This document shows positions 1 to 7,455 of a stretch of 20,411 nucleotides of DNA, in pieces (position 1 is the first letter of the stretch; each line of letters starts with the position of its first letter). Both the position numbers and the translations under genes were made by a program. The DNA comes from CAZXNF01 sp050741255 (GTDB taxonomy: Bacteria > Pseudomonadota > Gammaproteobacteria > Burkholderiales > SG8-41): the NCBI GenBank assembly GCA_050741255.1, contig JBOIEQ010000071.1:1-20411 (forward strand), read 5' to 3'. The notes beneath the pieces were generated by a model. It was given only the letters and a program-made list of their open reading frames with translations, ran no database searches and had not been told where the DNA came from.

Positions 1-705
1 GGTCTGGATGAGCGCGTGCTTGGTAGGATCGGCCTCGAGCAGTTTGCGCAGGCGCGAAATCTGCACGTCGATCGAGCGGTCGAAGGCGCCGAACTCGCGC
101 CCGCGCGCGAGCTCCATCAGCTTGTCGCGCGACAGCGGCTGACGCGCGTGCTGGACCAGCACCTTGAGCAGCGCGAATTCGCCGGTGGTCAGCGTGACGG
201 CTTCGCCGTTGCGGAGCAGGCTGCGGGTGCCGAGGTTCAGCATGAACTCGCCGAAGCGCGCGATCTCGTTTTCCGCGGCGGGTGCGCCCGGCGTCTCGCG
301 CGCGGGGCTGCGGCGCAGCACGGCCTGGATGCGCGCGACGAGTTCGCGCGGGTTGAACGGCTTGGCGAGGTAGTCGTCGGACCCGATTTCGAGGCCCACG
401 ATGCGGTCCACGTCGTCGCCCTTGGCCGTCAGCATGATGATGGGCAGACGCTCGCCCTGGCCGCGCAGCCGCCGGCAGATTGCGAGGCCGTCCTCGCCGG
501 GCAGCATGAGGTCCAGCACCAGGAGGTCGCAGCGCTCACGCTCGAGGGCGCGACCCATCTCGGCGCTGTCGCCGACCGCGCGCACCGCGTAGCCCTGCTC
601 GCCGAGGTAGCGCTTGAGCAGTTCGCGCAGGCGCAGGTCGTCGTCCACCACCAGGATCCGGGTGCGGACATCAGGCGTTTTGTCGCCGGGTTTCGGTTCG
701 TTCAT
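1..705 (-). CDS. ompR: OmpR-family two-component response regulator, C-terminus cut by window edge
   Basis: Cytoplasmic DNA-binding response regulator, phosphorylated by a sensor kinase (EnvZ in the type system). The frame is open from the ATG at 705 down to base 1, giving 235 residues; E. coli OmpR has 239, so only a few C-terminal residues are missing. The receiver domain (about 16-132) has the acidic pair D21/D22, phosphoacceptor D65 in VLDLMLPGEDG, T93 and K115 in the AKPF motif. The winged-helix effector (about 150-235) carries DRSIDVQISRLRKLLEADP, nearly the OmpR signature of the recognition helix. Any envZ would lie beyond the left edge. The upstream spacer holds a TGTAAC palindrome that could be an autoregulatory site. 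Orthology to OmpR rather than another family member is well supported by the effector domain. Confidence 0.93.
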   Translation of the reverse strand, partial: MNEPKPGDKTPDVRTRILVVDDDLRLRELLKRYLGEQGYAVRAVGDSAEMGRALERERCDLLVLDLMLPGEDGLAICRRLRGQGERLPIIMLTAKGDDVDRIVGLEIGSDDYLAKPFNPRELVARIQAVLRRSPARETPGAPAAENEIARFGEFMLNLGTRSLLRNGEAVTLTTGEFALLKVLVQHARQPLSRDKLMELARGREFGAFDRSIDVQISRLRKLLEADPTKHALIQT

Positions 706-755
706 GGCGCTTATCGTAACGGCTTGCCCCGCGCGCGGCCAGATGCGCCCCGTCG

Positions 756-772
756 TGTAACACCTTGTTACA
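756..772. promoter_or_regulatory. Perfect palindrome TGTAAC-N5-GTTACA between ompR and the divergent gene
   Basis: A 6-base perfect inverted repeat (756-761 and 767-772) with a 5-base spacer lies about 50 bases upstream of the ompR start and about 170 bases upstream of the gene at 944. Further TTACA-like words follow at 788-793 (TTCACA) and 800-804 (TTACA), roughly one and two helical turns apart. Several OmpR/PhoB-family regulators bind GTTACA or TTACA half-sites. A regulator-binding site, perhaps autoregulatory, is inferred; no clear -35/-10 pair was recognised. Confidence 0.4.
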
Positions 773-943
773 AAGATCCGTCCACCGTTCACAGTTGGCT
801 TACATACCCGGCGCAGCATGCGTCAACGGTCGCATGGAGGCGCCGTTGAGGGAAACAGGGCCGGTGCGGAGACCAAACAGACGGATGGTTGCCGCAGCCG
901 GGAACGAAACGGATGGCATCGATTCTGACACTGGAGAGCGATC

Positions 944-1651
944 ATGACCAAGGCAAAACGGAAAATGAGCGGGGCGGTGGGGGTGCTGGCAGTATCTTTG
1001 CTGGCGGCGAGCGTTACCGCCGAGGCGGCCGGCGGGCGCGAGCGCGGCGGCGTCAATCAGCGGCAATCGAACCAGCAGCACCGCATCGAGCAGGGCGTGC
1101 GCCAGGGCGATCTGACGCGCAACGAGGCGCGCAATCTCGGACAGCAGCAACGCCACATCGCCCGCGAGGAAACCCGCTACCGGGCCGACGGCCATCTCTC
1201 ACACGGGGAGCGCGCCGACCTGCGGCACGACCAGAACCAGGCGAACCGCGACATCCGGCGCGAGCGCCACGATGGCGACCGCTACGGCTGGCGCCAGGAC
1301 GGCCGGTTCGACTCGCGCCACGACGGCCGTTTTGACCGCCGCGGCCCGCCGCAAGGTTACGGCTCGCAACACGGCTACGGCCCGCACGCGCAGGCGAACA
1401 TCGACCACCGCCAGTTCGACCAGGGCAACCGGATCCAGCAGGGCATCCGGTCCGGTGAACTGACCCGCGGCGAAGCCCGCCAGCTCCTGGCCGAGCAGGG
1501 CGCGATCCGGCAGGAGGAGCGGCTGTATCGCAGCGACGGGACGTTCACCCGCGACGAGCGCCGCGAGGTGCAGCAAGACCTGAACGCGGCGAGCCGCCAT
1601 ATCTATAATGAGACGCACGATGCGCAGGAACAGAACCGCTACCGCCGGTAG
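944..1651 (+). CDS. Secreted protein with two copies of a charged helical repeat
   Basis: 235 residues, function unknown. An N-terminal signal peptide (basic MTKAKRKM, hydrophobic 10-24, cleavage probably after AEA near 28) predicts a periplasmic or exported protein. Residues 37-110 and 153-226 are two copies of one module with the pattern R(I/Q)xQG(V/I)RxGxLTRxEAR, then an I(A/R)xEExxYRxDGxx(S/T)xxER stretch, ending in a D(Q/L)NxAxRxI segment. The DG...ER spacing resembles a degenerate EF-hand-like loop but lacks canonical ligands. Between the copies lies a low-complexity linker with DGRFD and GYG repeats. The start is supported by GGAGAG about 6 bases upstream. The next gene carries the C-terminal half of the same module, so the two are probably related by duplication and co-transcribed. 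Not similar to any enzyme I recognise. Confidence 0.8.
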   Translation: MTKAKRKMSGAVGVLAVSLLAASVTAEAAGGRERGGVNQRQSNQQHRIEQGVRQGDLTRNEARNLGQQQRHIAREETRYRADGHLSHGERADLRHDQNQANRDIRRERHDGDRYGWRQDGRFDSRHDGRFDRRGPPQGYGSQHGYGPHAQANIDHRQFDQGNRIQQGIRSGELTRGEARQLLAEQGAIRQEERLYRSDGTFTRDERREVQQDLNAASRHIYNETHDAQEQNRYRR

Positions 1652-1668
1652 GGGCTGAAAGGACGAGC

Positions 1669-1914
1669 TTGAAACGACTGCTGGTCATGCTGGTGCTGGG
1701 CTTCATGATCGCGACGGCCGGGGCGCAACCCCCCGGCCGTCCGGGCGGGCACGGCCAGAAAATGGACCGGCCGAACCGCAGCGCGCAGCCCGACCACCGG
1801 CAATACCAGCGCGATCCCGGCGATCGCCGCATGACGCAGGACGAGCGGCGCGACATGCGCCGGGAACTCGACCAGGCGAACGAGGAAATCTACAAGCGCA
1901 GGCGCGACCGCTGA
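1669..1914 (+). CDS. Small secreted basic protein sharing the repeat module of its neighbour
   Basis: 81 residues starting with TTG; AAAGGA lies about 5 bases upstream. The hydrophobic signal sequence KRLLVMLVLGFMIATAGA, with likely cleavage before QPP, indicates export. The mature part is Pro/Gly/Arg-rich and then ends in a charged helix (about 54-78, MTQDERRDMRRELDQANEEI) that matches the end of the repeat in the preceding protein (FTRDERREVQQDLNAASRHI). It sits 17 bases after the preceding stop and 34 bases before the EF-hand gene, so a single transcript is likely. Function unknown. The non-ATG start is a little uncertain, but the signal peptide needs it. Confidence 0.7.
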   Translation: MKRLLVMLVLGFMIATAGAQPPGRPGGHGQKMDRPNRSAQPDHRQYQRDPGDRRMTQDERRDMRRELDQANEEIYKRRRDR

Positions 1915-1948
1915 ACGCGAACGCCCGCACCCAACAGGAGTCACCGCC

Positions 1949-2437
1949 ATGAACCGCATCCTTTCCACCGTACTCATCACCGGCGTGCTGGCGTTTGCCG
2001 GCGGTGCCGCCGCCCAAGGCCTTCCGGGCGCGACCGTGAAACCCGAAGGCGCTGCCAGGCCCGCTACGCCGGCCGATCGTGAACAACTGCGCGCGCAGAT
2101 GAAGGAGCGCTGCGCCGCCGATCCGCAGAAGTGCGAGGCGATGAAAAAGGAATTCGAAGCCCGCCGCGAGCAGTGCAAGGCCGATCCGGAGAAGTGCAGG
2201 GCCGAGATCAAGGCCCGCCTCGACGAGCACTACAAGAAGGCGGATGCCAATGGCGACGGCGCGTTGTCGCGGGCCGAAGCCGAGAAAGGCATGCCACGGC
2301 TGGCGAAGCACTTCGACGACCTGGACGCCAACAAGGACGGTGTCGTCACCCGCGAGGAACTCGCCGCGGCCATGCAGAAGCGTCACGGCGAAGGCGGCAA
2401 GCGCGGCCCGGCCGCGCCGCCCGCCAAACAGGGCTGA
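1949..2437 (+). CDS. Secreted EF-hand calcium-binding protein with paired C-x6-C motifs
   Basis: 162 residues. Signal peptide 1-22 (cleavage near AAA/QG) followed by a Pro/Ala-rich stretch. Residues 50-90 form a charged helical region with two near-identical C-x6-C units (C55/C62 and C76/C83, each around an ADPxKC core), possibly disulfide-bonded in the periplasm. Two canonical EF-hands follow: D99-N101-D103-S107-E110 and D126-N128-D130-T134-E137, each with the invariant glycine at position 6. Calcium binding is therefore well supported; the partner or process is unknown. The start is preceded by CAGGAG. It closes a run of three small exported charged proteins read divergently from ompR, suggesting an envelope-related role. 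Confidence 0.88.
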   Translation: MNRILSTVLITGVLAFAGGAAAQGLPGATVKPEGAARPATPADREQLRAQMKERCAADPQKCEAMKKEFEARREQCKADPEKCRAEIKARLDEHYKKADANGDGALSRAEAEKGMPRLAKHFDDLDANKDGVVTREELAAAMQKRHGEGGKRGPAAPPAKQG

Positions 2438-2442
2438 GCGCC

Positions 2443-2610
2443 ATGGCCCGCCTGCGCGACCTGTCGGAACGCCTGGCCGCGGCGCTGGCCGCGATGTGGA
2501 GCCCGCCGCCGCCAGTGCGGCTGGGCTCGGACGACCCGCCGAACCGCCGTCACCGCCCAATGCGGCTGGCGCAGCCGGTGCGCCGGCGCAGCGGCGGCCC
2601 GCGGGAATAG
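2443..2610 (+). CDS. Possible small Arg/Pro-rich protein between the EF-hand and DUF1800 genes
   Basis: 55 codons starting at ATG 2443, only five bases after the EF-hand stop, and ending seven bases before the GTG of the DUF1800 gene. The product has a short amphipathic start (MARLRDLSERLAAALAAMW), then PPPP and an Arg-rich tail, with no signal peptide. Third codon positions are strongly G/C, as in neighbouring genes. No separate Shine-Dalgarno is seen, so translation would rely on coupling to the upstream gene. It may instead be untranslated spacer. No family recognised. Confidence 0.4.
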   Translation: MARLRDLSERLAAALAAMWSPPPPVRLGSDDPPNRRHRPMRLAQPVRRRSGGPRE

Positions 2611-2617
2611 CGCCGCC

Positions 2618-4105
2618 GTGCGTGCGACTCTGGTGATCGTTGCGCTGCTGGCCACGCTGGCAGTACCGGCGCAGGCGGCGAGTAGTGCCCCCATCGGTTT
2701 CGACGGCGCCCGCCACCTGCTCAACCGCACGAGCTTCGCGGGGAACGCCGCCGATATTGAAACGTTCGCGAAGCTCACCCGCGAGCAGGCCGCCGACCGG
2801 CTGCTGGGCTGGACTTCACAGCCGATGCTGACGCGCGCCCCGGAATGGGTGGATGACTACCAGTCGCCGCGCCGGCTGCGCAACGCCACCGAAGCCGAGC
2901 GCCAGGCGTTTCAGCGCGAGCAGGTGCAGCGCGGGCTGGAACTCCGCGGCTGGTGGCTGACCGAGATGCTCGTCACGCCGTCGCCGCTCGGCGAGAAGAT
3001 GGTGCTGTTCTGGCACAACCATTTCGTATCCGGCCAGCAGAAGGTCCGCTCGGCGGTGCTCATGTACCGGCAGAACCAGTTGCTGCGCCGGCACGCGCTC
3101 GGCAGTTACGCCGACCTGCTGCACGCGGCGGCGAAGGACCCGGCGATGCTGATCTACCTGGATGGCGCGAACAGTCGCAAGGGCCAGCCGAACGAGAACT
3201 TCGCGCGCGAGGTGATGGAGCTGTTCACGCTTGGCGAAGGCCGCTATTCGGAGCAGGACATCAAGGAAGCGGCGCGCGCCTTCACCGGCTGGAGCATCGA
3301 TCTCGACACGGGCGCCTTCCTGTTCCGGCCGCTCGCCCACGACGACGGCGTGAAAACGGTGTTCGGCCGGAGCGGCAACTTCGACGGCGACGCGGTACTG
3401 GACCTGATCCTCGCCAGGCCGGAGACCGCGGAGTTCATCGTCGCCAAGCTGTGGCGCGAGTTCGTCTCGCCGAACCCGAATCCGCAGGAGGTTGCCCGCA
3501 TCGCCCGCCAGTTCCGCGACAACCGCTACGACATCAAGGTGGCGCTGCGCTCGCTGCTGGTCTCCGATGCGTTCTACGCGCAGGAAAACCGCGCGGTGCT
3601 CGTCAAGTCGCCGGTCGACCTGGTGGTCGGCACGCTGCGCCAGTTCCGCTTCGAGACGGGCGACGTGACGCCGTTCGCGCTGGCCACGCGCCAGCTCGGA
3701 CAGGACCTGTTCGGGCCGCCCAACGTGAAGGGCTGGCCGGGCGGCGAGGCCTGGATCAACTCCTCCTCGCTGCTCGCCCGCAAGCAGTTCCTCGAACGCC
3801 TGTTCCGGGCGCAGGAAATGCCGCAACCCGCGATGGCGGTGGCGATGGCGGGCGCGAGCAGCGCACCGAAGGAAGAGCCGAAAGGCGGCGCCGCGGCGCT
3901 GGCCGGCATGCGCATGCGGTACGTGCAGGCGCTCGCCGATATTCGTTTCGATGGCGACCGCTGGCTCGCGCCGTATCAGGCCGAGCCCGGGCGCCTGCCG
4001 CAGGTGGTGCTGGCACAGACGCCGGCGAGTCCGCCGCCGTCCGGCATGCAGGGCATCGACCTGCTGCGTGCGCTGGTACTCGATCCCGTATATCAACTCA
4101 AATGA
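2618..4105 (+). CDS. DUF1800 domain protein, secreted
   Basis: 495 residues from a GTG start; no alternative start keeps the signal peptide (residues 1-20, cleavage at AQA). The body matches the DUF1800 family from end to end: LLNRTSFAG near the N-terminus, the central WWLTEMLVTPSPLGEKM and FWHNHFVSG blocks, LIYLDGANSRKGQPNENFAR with REVMELFTLG, AARAFTGWS, and C-terminal PPNVKGWPGG with WINSSSLLAR. DUF1800 proteins are typically encoded next to a DUF1501 protein, as here (next gene, 121 bases on), and are thought to act together outside the cytoplasm. No biochemical role can be assigned from sequence. Length is normal for the family. Confidence 0.92.
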   Translation: MRATLVIVALLATLAVPAQAASSAPIGFDGARHLLNRTSFAGNAADIETFAKLTREQAADRLLGWTSQPMLTRAPEWVDDYQSPRRLRNATEAERQAFQREQVQRGLELRGWWLTEMLVTPSPLGEKMVLFWHNHFVSGQQKVRSAVLMYRQNQLLRRHALGSYADLLHAAAKDPAMLIYLDGANSRKGQPNENFAREVMELFTLGEGRYSEQDIKEAARAFTGWSIDLDTGAFLFRPLAHDDGVKTVFGRSGNFDGDAVLDLILARPETAEFIVAKLWREFVSPNPNPQEVARIARQFRDNRYDIKVALRSLLVSDAFYAQENRAVLVKSPVDLVVGTLRQFRFETGDVTPFALATRQLGQDLFGPPNVKGWPGGEAWINSSSLLARKQFLERLFRAQEMPQPAMAVAMAGASSAPKEEPKGGAAALAGMRMRYVQALADIRFDGDRWLAPYQAEPGRLPQVVLAQTPASPPPSGMQGIDLLRALVLDPVYQLK

Positions 4106-4117
4106 ACGGCGAACGGC

Positions 4118-4216
4118 GGGATTGGGGATTCGGGATTAGGGATTTGAAACCGACTCCGACAACGGCCGTTTCCACATCTGGCGATCTCCAATCCCCAATC
4201 CCTAATCGCAAATCCC
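4118..4216. repeat. Inverted array of GGGATTN heptamers between the DUF1800 and DUF1501 genes
   Basis: Left arm 4118-4146 is four tandem heptamers GGGATT(G/C/A/T). Right arm 4189-4216 is the same unit on the other strand, also about four copies, one degenerate (GCGATTA). The arms are separated by about 42 bases and could pair into a long imperfect hairpin. The left arm also fits the G-quadruplex consensus (four runs of at least three G with 3-4 base loops), like telomeric DNA. Similar heptamer arrays are known to me as dispersed intergenic repeats in Xanthomonadaceae and some betaproteobacteria; that assignment is from memory. Confidence 0.85.
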
Positions 4217-4226
4217 GGAGTCAGAA

Positions 4227-5387
4227 ATGAACCGACGCGAATTCATCTCGACCTGCGGCGCCGCCAGTGTTGCCGTGGCGCTGCCTTCGGTAGCCGGCGC
4301 GCAGCAGGCGGCGGGCCGCTACAACAACCTGCTGATCCTGGTGGAACTGAAGGGCGGCAACGACGGCCTCAATACCGTGGTGCCGTATGCCGACGCCGGC
4401 TACTACAGCGTGCGTCCGCGCCTTGCCGTCGCGCGCGACCAGGTGCTGCAGCTCGACACACGCACCGGCCTGCACCCGTCGCTCGCGCCGCTGCTGCCGC
4501 TGTGGCAGGCACGCGAACTCGCCGTGGTGCAGGGCGTCGGCTACCCGCAGGCGAACCTGTCGCATTTTCGCTCGATCGAGATCTGGGACACGGCCTCGAA
4601 GAGCAGCGAATACCTGGCCGACGGCTGGCTCGCGCGCGCGTTCGCGGGTGCGCCGGTGCCGCGGAATTTCGCGGCGGACGGCGTGATCGTCGGCGGCAAC
4701 GAGATGGGACCGCTCGCGGGCACCGGCACGCGGGCCATCGCGCTGGCGAATCCCGACCAGTTCCTGAAGCAGGCGCGACTTGCCGCGCCCGCCGGCGTGT
4801 CCGGCAACGCGGCGCTTTCCCATATTCTCAAAGTCGAACAGGACATCGTGCAGGCGGCGAGCGGGTTGTCGGCGGGCTATGCCTTTCGCACCGATTTTCC
4901 GCAGGGCGCGTTCGGCAACGCGGTGCGCGCGGCCATGCAGGTGGTGGCCTCCCGCGCGCCGGTGGCGGCGATCCGCGTGACGCTGAACGGCTTCGACACC
5001 CATGCCAACCAGATGGCGACCCAGCAGCGGCTGCTGAAGGAGTTGGCCGAGGGCATGGCGGCGCTGAAAGGCGCGCTGGTGGAACTCGAGCGCTGGAATT
5101 CGACGCTCGTCATGACCTATGCTGAATTCGGCCGCCGGCCGCGCGAGAACCAGAGCGGCGGCACCGACCACGGCACGGCGAACGCGCATTTCGTCGCCGG
5201 TGGCCGCGTGAAGGGCGGGCTCTACGGTGCGCCGCCCGCGCTGGACCGCCTCGACGGCAACGGCAACCTGCCGTTCGCGGTGGACTTCCGCGACCTGTAC
5301 GCAACCGTGCTGGAACGCTGGTGGAGTGTGTCCTCGCAGGCCGCGCTGAACGGCCGCTACGCGCCGCTCGAACTCGTTCGCGCCTGA
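4227..5387 (+). CDS. DUF1501 domain protein, probable Tat substrate
   Basis: 386 residues. The N-terminus MNRREFIS followed by a hydrophobic stretch and AGA/QQ resembles a twin-arginine signal peptide, so export of a folded, possibly metal-containing protein is likely. DUF1501 proteins have an alkaline-phosphatase/sulfatase-like fold. Family blocks seen are LVELKGGNDGLNTVVPY (about 38-54), SHFRSIEIWDTAS, GFDTHANQ, and TYAEFGRRPREN with GGTDHGTANAHFVAGG; these Asp/His residues are where metal ligands would be expected. AAATCCCGGAGTCAGAA precedes the ATG, giving CGGAG as ribosome site; this sits at the end of the heptamer repeat, so the repeat lies within the intercistronic leader. Partner of the upstream DUF1800 gene. 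Substrate unknown. Confidence 0.92.
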   Translation: MNRREFISTCGAASVAVALPSVAGAQQAAGRYNNLLILVELKGGNDGLNTVVPYADAGYYSVRPRLAVARDQVLQLDTRTGLHPSLAPLLPLWQARELAVVQGVGYPQANLSHFRSIEIWDTASKSSEYLADGWLARAFAGAPVPRNFAADGVIVGGNEMGPLAGTGTRAIALANPDQFLKQARLAAPAGVSGNAALSHILKVEQDIVQAASGLSAGYAFRTDFPQGAFGNAVRAAMQVVASRAPVAAIRVTLNGFDTHANQMATQQRLLKELAEGMAALKGALVELERWNSTLVMTYAEFGRRPRENQSGGTDHGTANAHFVAGGRVKGGLYGAPPALDRLDGNGNLPFAVDFRDLYATVLERWWSVSSQAALNGRYAPLELVRA

Positions 5388-5429
5388 CGCCGTTGTAGGC
5401 AGGGCCGCATCCGGCCGACAATGCGGCCG

Positions 5430-6161
5430 ATGCGCCTGCTTCTGCTCAGCAACTCCCGCCAGCCGGGACGGGAATACCTCGAACATGCGGTGGACGCGAT
5501 CCGGGACACGCTCGGCCCGGCCCGACGGATCCTGTTCCTCCCGTATGCCGCGGTCGGCCTGACCCACGCGGAATACCAGGCGCGGGTCGCCGCCGCACTC
5601 AAGCCCCTGGGCTGCGGCGTGGATTCGGCCCATGCCGTGCCTGACCCCGTGGCCGCCGTGGGACAGGCGGACGCGGTGGTGGCGGGCGGGGGCAATACCT
5701 TCGTCCTGCTGCGGGAACTGCGGCGTCTGGGGCTGCTGGCGGCCGTTCGGGCCCGGGTGGCGGCTGGCGCCCCCTATATCGGCTGGAGCGCCGGGGCCAA
5801 CCTGGCCGGGCCGACCATCCGCACGACCAACGACATGCCGGTCTGCGACCCGGGCGGCCTCGATGCCCTTAACCTCGTGCCCTTCCAGATCAACCCCCAT
5901 TACACCGATGCCGTCCCGGCCGGCTGGCAGGGCGAGACGCGCGACCAGCGCATCGGCGAGTTGCTGGCGCTCGATCCCGCCGTCACCGTCGTCGGGCTGC
6001 CGGAGGGGACCGGGCTGGCGCTCGATGCCGCAGGCCTGCGGCTGGTTGGCAGCCCGTCCTGCCGCGTTTTCCGCCATGGCGCGCCGCCACGCGACCTCAA
6101 GGCCGGCGCTGATCTGGGCTTTCTGCTGGGAGACAAGGGCGGAAAAATGCCGCCGGAATAG
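5430..6161 (+). CDS. pepE: Dipeptidase E (alpha-aspartyl dipeptidase)
   Basis: Cytoplasmic serine peptidase of family S51 that hydrolyses N-terminal-aspartyl dipeptides. With the ATG at 5430 the protein is 243 residues and begins MRLLLLSNS like the enterobacterial enzyme; the catalytic residues then fall at S120 (GWSAGANLA), H157 (INPHY) and E192 (GLPEGTG), the positions of the Ser-His-Glu triad reported for Salmonella PepE. An ATG at 5421 would add three residues and has a better-placed AGGCAGG; the choice is open. Other conserved blocks are GGGNTF, PTIRTTNDMP, GLDALNLVPFQINPHY and GETRDQRI. The C-terminus is slightly longer than in E. coli. Only 42 bases separate it from the DUF1501 gene, so co-transcription is possible without functional linkage. 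Confidence 0.93.
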   Translation: MRLLLLSNSRQPGREYLEHAVDAIRDTLGPARRILFLPYAAVGLTHAEYQARVAAALKPLGCGVDSAHAVPDPVAAVGQADAVVAGGGNTFVLLRELRRLGLLAAVRARVAAGAPYIGWSAGANLAGPTIRTTNDMPVCDPGGLDALNLVPFQINPHYTDAVPAGWQGETRDQRIGELLALDPAVTVVGLPEGTGLALDAAGLRLVGSPSCRVFRHGAPPRDLKAGADLGFLLGDKGGKMPPE

Positions 6162-6291
6162 GGCCTTTTTGTGGACGGGGGGTGGTAACCCGCTGTATTC
6201 TCTGGCCTTACTAGGAGGTGGCTGGGCCGGCTCAGCCCCGAAACGGTCGGATAGACCGCACAAAAACCAGGACCGGCTGCGGAGAAACAGC

Positions 6292-7422
6292 ATGCTCGCC
6301 ACTCGGATTCGGCAAAAAGACGGCATCTTCTATTTCGCCAGCTACCCCGCCAAGGAGGTGCTGAGCCGGGTGCGCTTTATCAGCCGTTTCTACGGCGACG
6401 ACGAGCAGATCGCGCCGCAGGCCATCCCGCAGCACGACGAAGTCGCGCAGTTCATCGCCCGCATCGAGCGCACCGACGAGGCCTTTCAGCGCGAACTGTC
6501 GCGCGCCAAGGTGCGCCAGCTCAAGAATTTCTACGAAACCGCGGTCACGCAGCCGCCGATCCCGGGCACCGTCCTGCTGTTCACCAGCGACACCCTGCGC
6601 TTCCAGTCCCTGTCGGGCCAGGAGAACGTCGGCCATCTGCAGGATCCGGGCTCCAAATACCTGATCATCGACGGCCAGCACCGCCTCGCCGCGCTCAAGT
6701 TCTTCCTCTCCGAGAACCCGGAAGAGGCCAAGAACATCGACGTCCCGTGCATCATTTTCGACGGCCGCAGCGAGGACTTCGCGGCCGAGATGTTCGTCAT
6801 CATCAATTCGACGCCCACGCGCATCAACAAGAGCCACCTCGTGGACCTCTACGAGCGCGTGTCCTGGGCGGAACCCGACCGCCGCTTCGCCGCGCGGCTG
6901 GTGGAAAGTCTCTATTCCGAGGACGACAGCCCGCTCCAGTACCGCATCAACCGCCTGGGCGGCCGCAGCCAGAAGGACAAGTGGATCCTGCAGGCCGAGC
7001 TCTTCAACGAACTGCACCGCTGGGTGGGCCAGGACTGGAAGCGCATCAGCAAGGCCACCAACAGCTACCGCGAGGCCGAGCGCTACTACACGATCATGCG
7101 CGACTTCATGAAGGCCGCCGCCAAGGTGTGGGGCGAGACCTGGGGCAGCGATGGCTACATGGTCACCAAGCCCGTCACCATCAAGGCGATGATCCGCGTC
7201 GGCGCCGACCTTGCCCGCGAGGACGCCGATCCGTCGGAAGGCCGCGTCGCGCGCTGGACCGAGCGGCTGCGGCCTTGGTCCGAGCAGCAGAAGGCGTTCA
7301 AGACCGAGGGCTTCTACGAACGCTTCCCCGCCAAGGGCCAGATCGAACGCGTGTCCCGGATTCACCGCGACCTCGCCCGCATGGCGAAGATCGAAGTGAA
7401 GGGCATCAAGAAGTCCGACTGA
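6292..7422 (+). CDS. Stand-alone DGQHR-domain protein (DndB-like)
   Basis: 376 residues; ATG at 6292 preceded by GGAG seven bases upstream. Residues 122-137 contain the diagnostic motif KYLIIDGQHRLAALKF, followed by a FVIINSTPTRINKSHLVDLYE block (168-188), both typical of the DGQHR family that includes DndB, the transcriptional regulator of DNA phosphorothioation clusters, and proteins of 7-deazaguanine DNA-modification clusters. No dnd, dpd, sulfurtransferase or restriction gene is present in the window, so this is an orphan copy. Its role (DNA-modification accessory, regulator or defence) is inferred only from family membership. The 130-base leader holds an imperfect palindrome (GGCTGGGCC/GGCTCAGCC). 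The gene is probably monocistronic; converging genes follow. Confidence 0.85.
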   Translation: MLATRIRQKDGIFYFASYPAKEVLSRVRFISRFYGDDEQIAPQAIPQHDEVAQFIARIERTDEAFQRELSRAKVRQLKNFYETAVTQPPIPGTVLLFTSDTLRFQSLSGQENVGHLQDPGSKYLIIDGQHRLAALKFFLSENPEEAKNIDVPCIIFDGRSEDFAAEMFVIINSTPTRINKSHLVDLYERVSWAEPDRRFAARLVESLYSEDDSPLQYRINRLGGRSQKDKWILQAELFNELHRWVGQDWKRISKATNSYREAERYYTIMRDFMKAAAKVWGETWGSDGYMVTKPVTIKAMIRVGADLAREDADPSEGRVARWTERLRPWSEQQKAFKTEGFYERFPAKGQIERVSRIHRDLARMAKIEVKGIKKSD

Positions 7423-7455
7423 CACGGTCGCGTTCGCGCCGCGTCAGTCTCGGCG

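Noticed and set aside
16..849. 277-codon plus-strand frame opposite ompR
   Set aside because: Shadow of the OmpR coding strand; the minus-strand frame has every receiver and effector motif.
4105..4230. Small protein containing WGFGIRD and SPIPN words after the DUF1800 gene
   Set aside because: These peptides are the translated GGGATTN heptamer repeat, a familiar source of false ORFs, not a gene.
5632..6291. N-terminal extension of the DGQHR frame through pepE
   Set aside because: The frame is open by chance inside pepE; the ribosome site and family similarity begin at 6292.
4221..6326. 701-codon open frame on the minus strand opposite DUF1501 and pepE
   Set aside because: Its translation is Arg/His/Gln-rich low-complexity sequence without family motifs, and it lies exactly antisense to two well-recognised genes. 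It is a GC-bias shadow frame.
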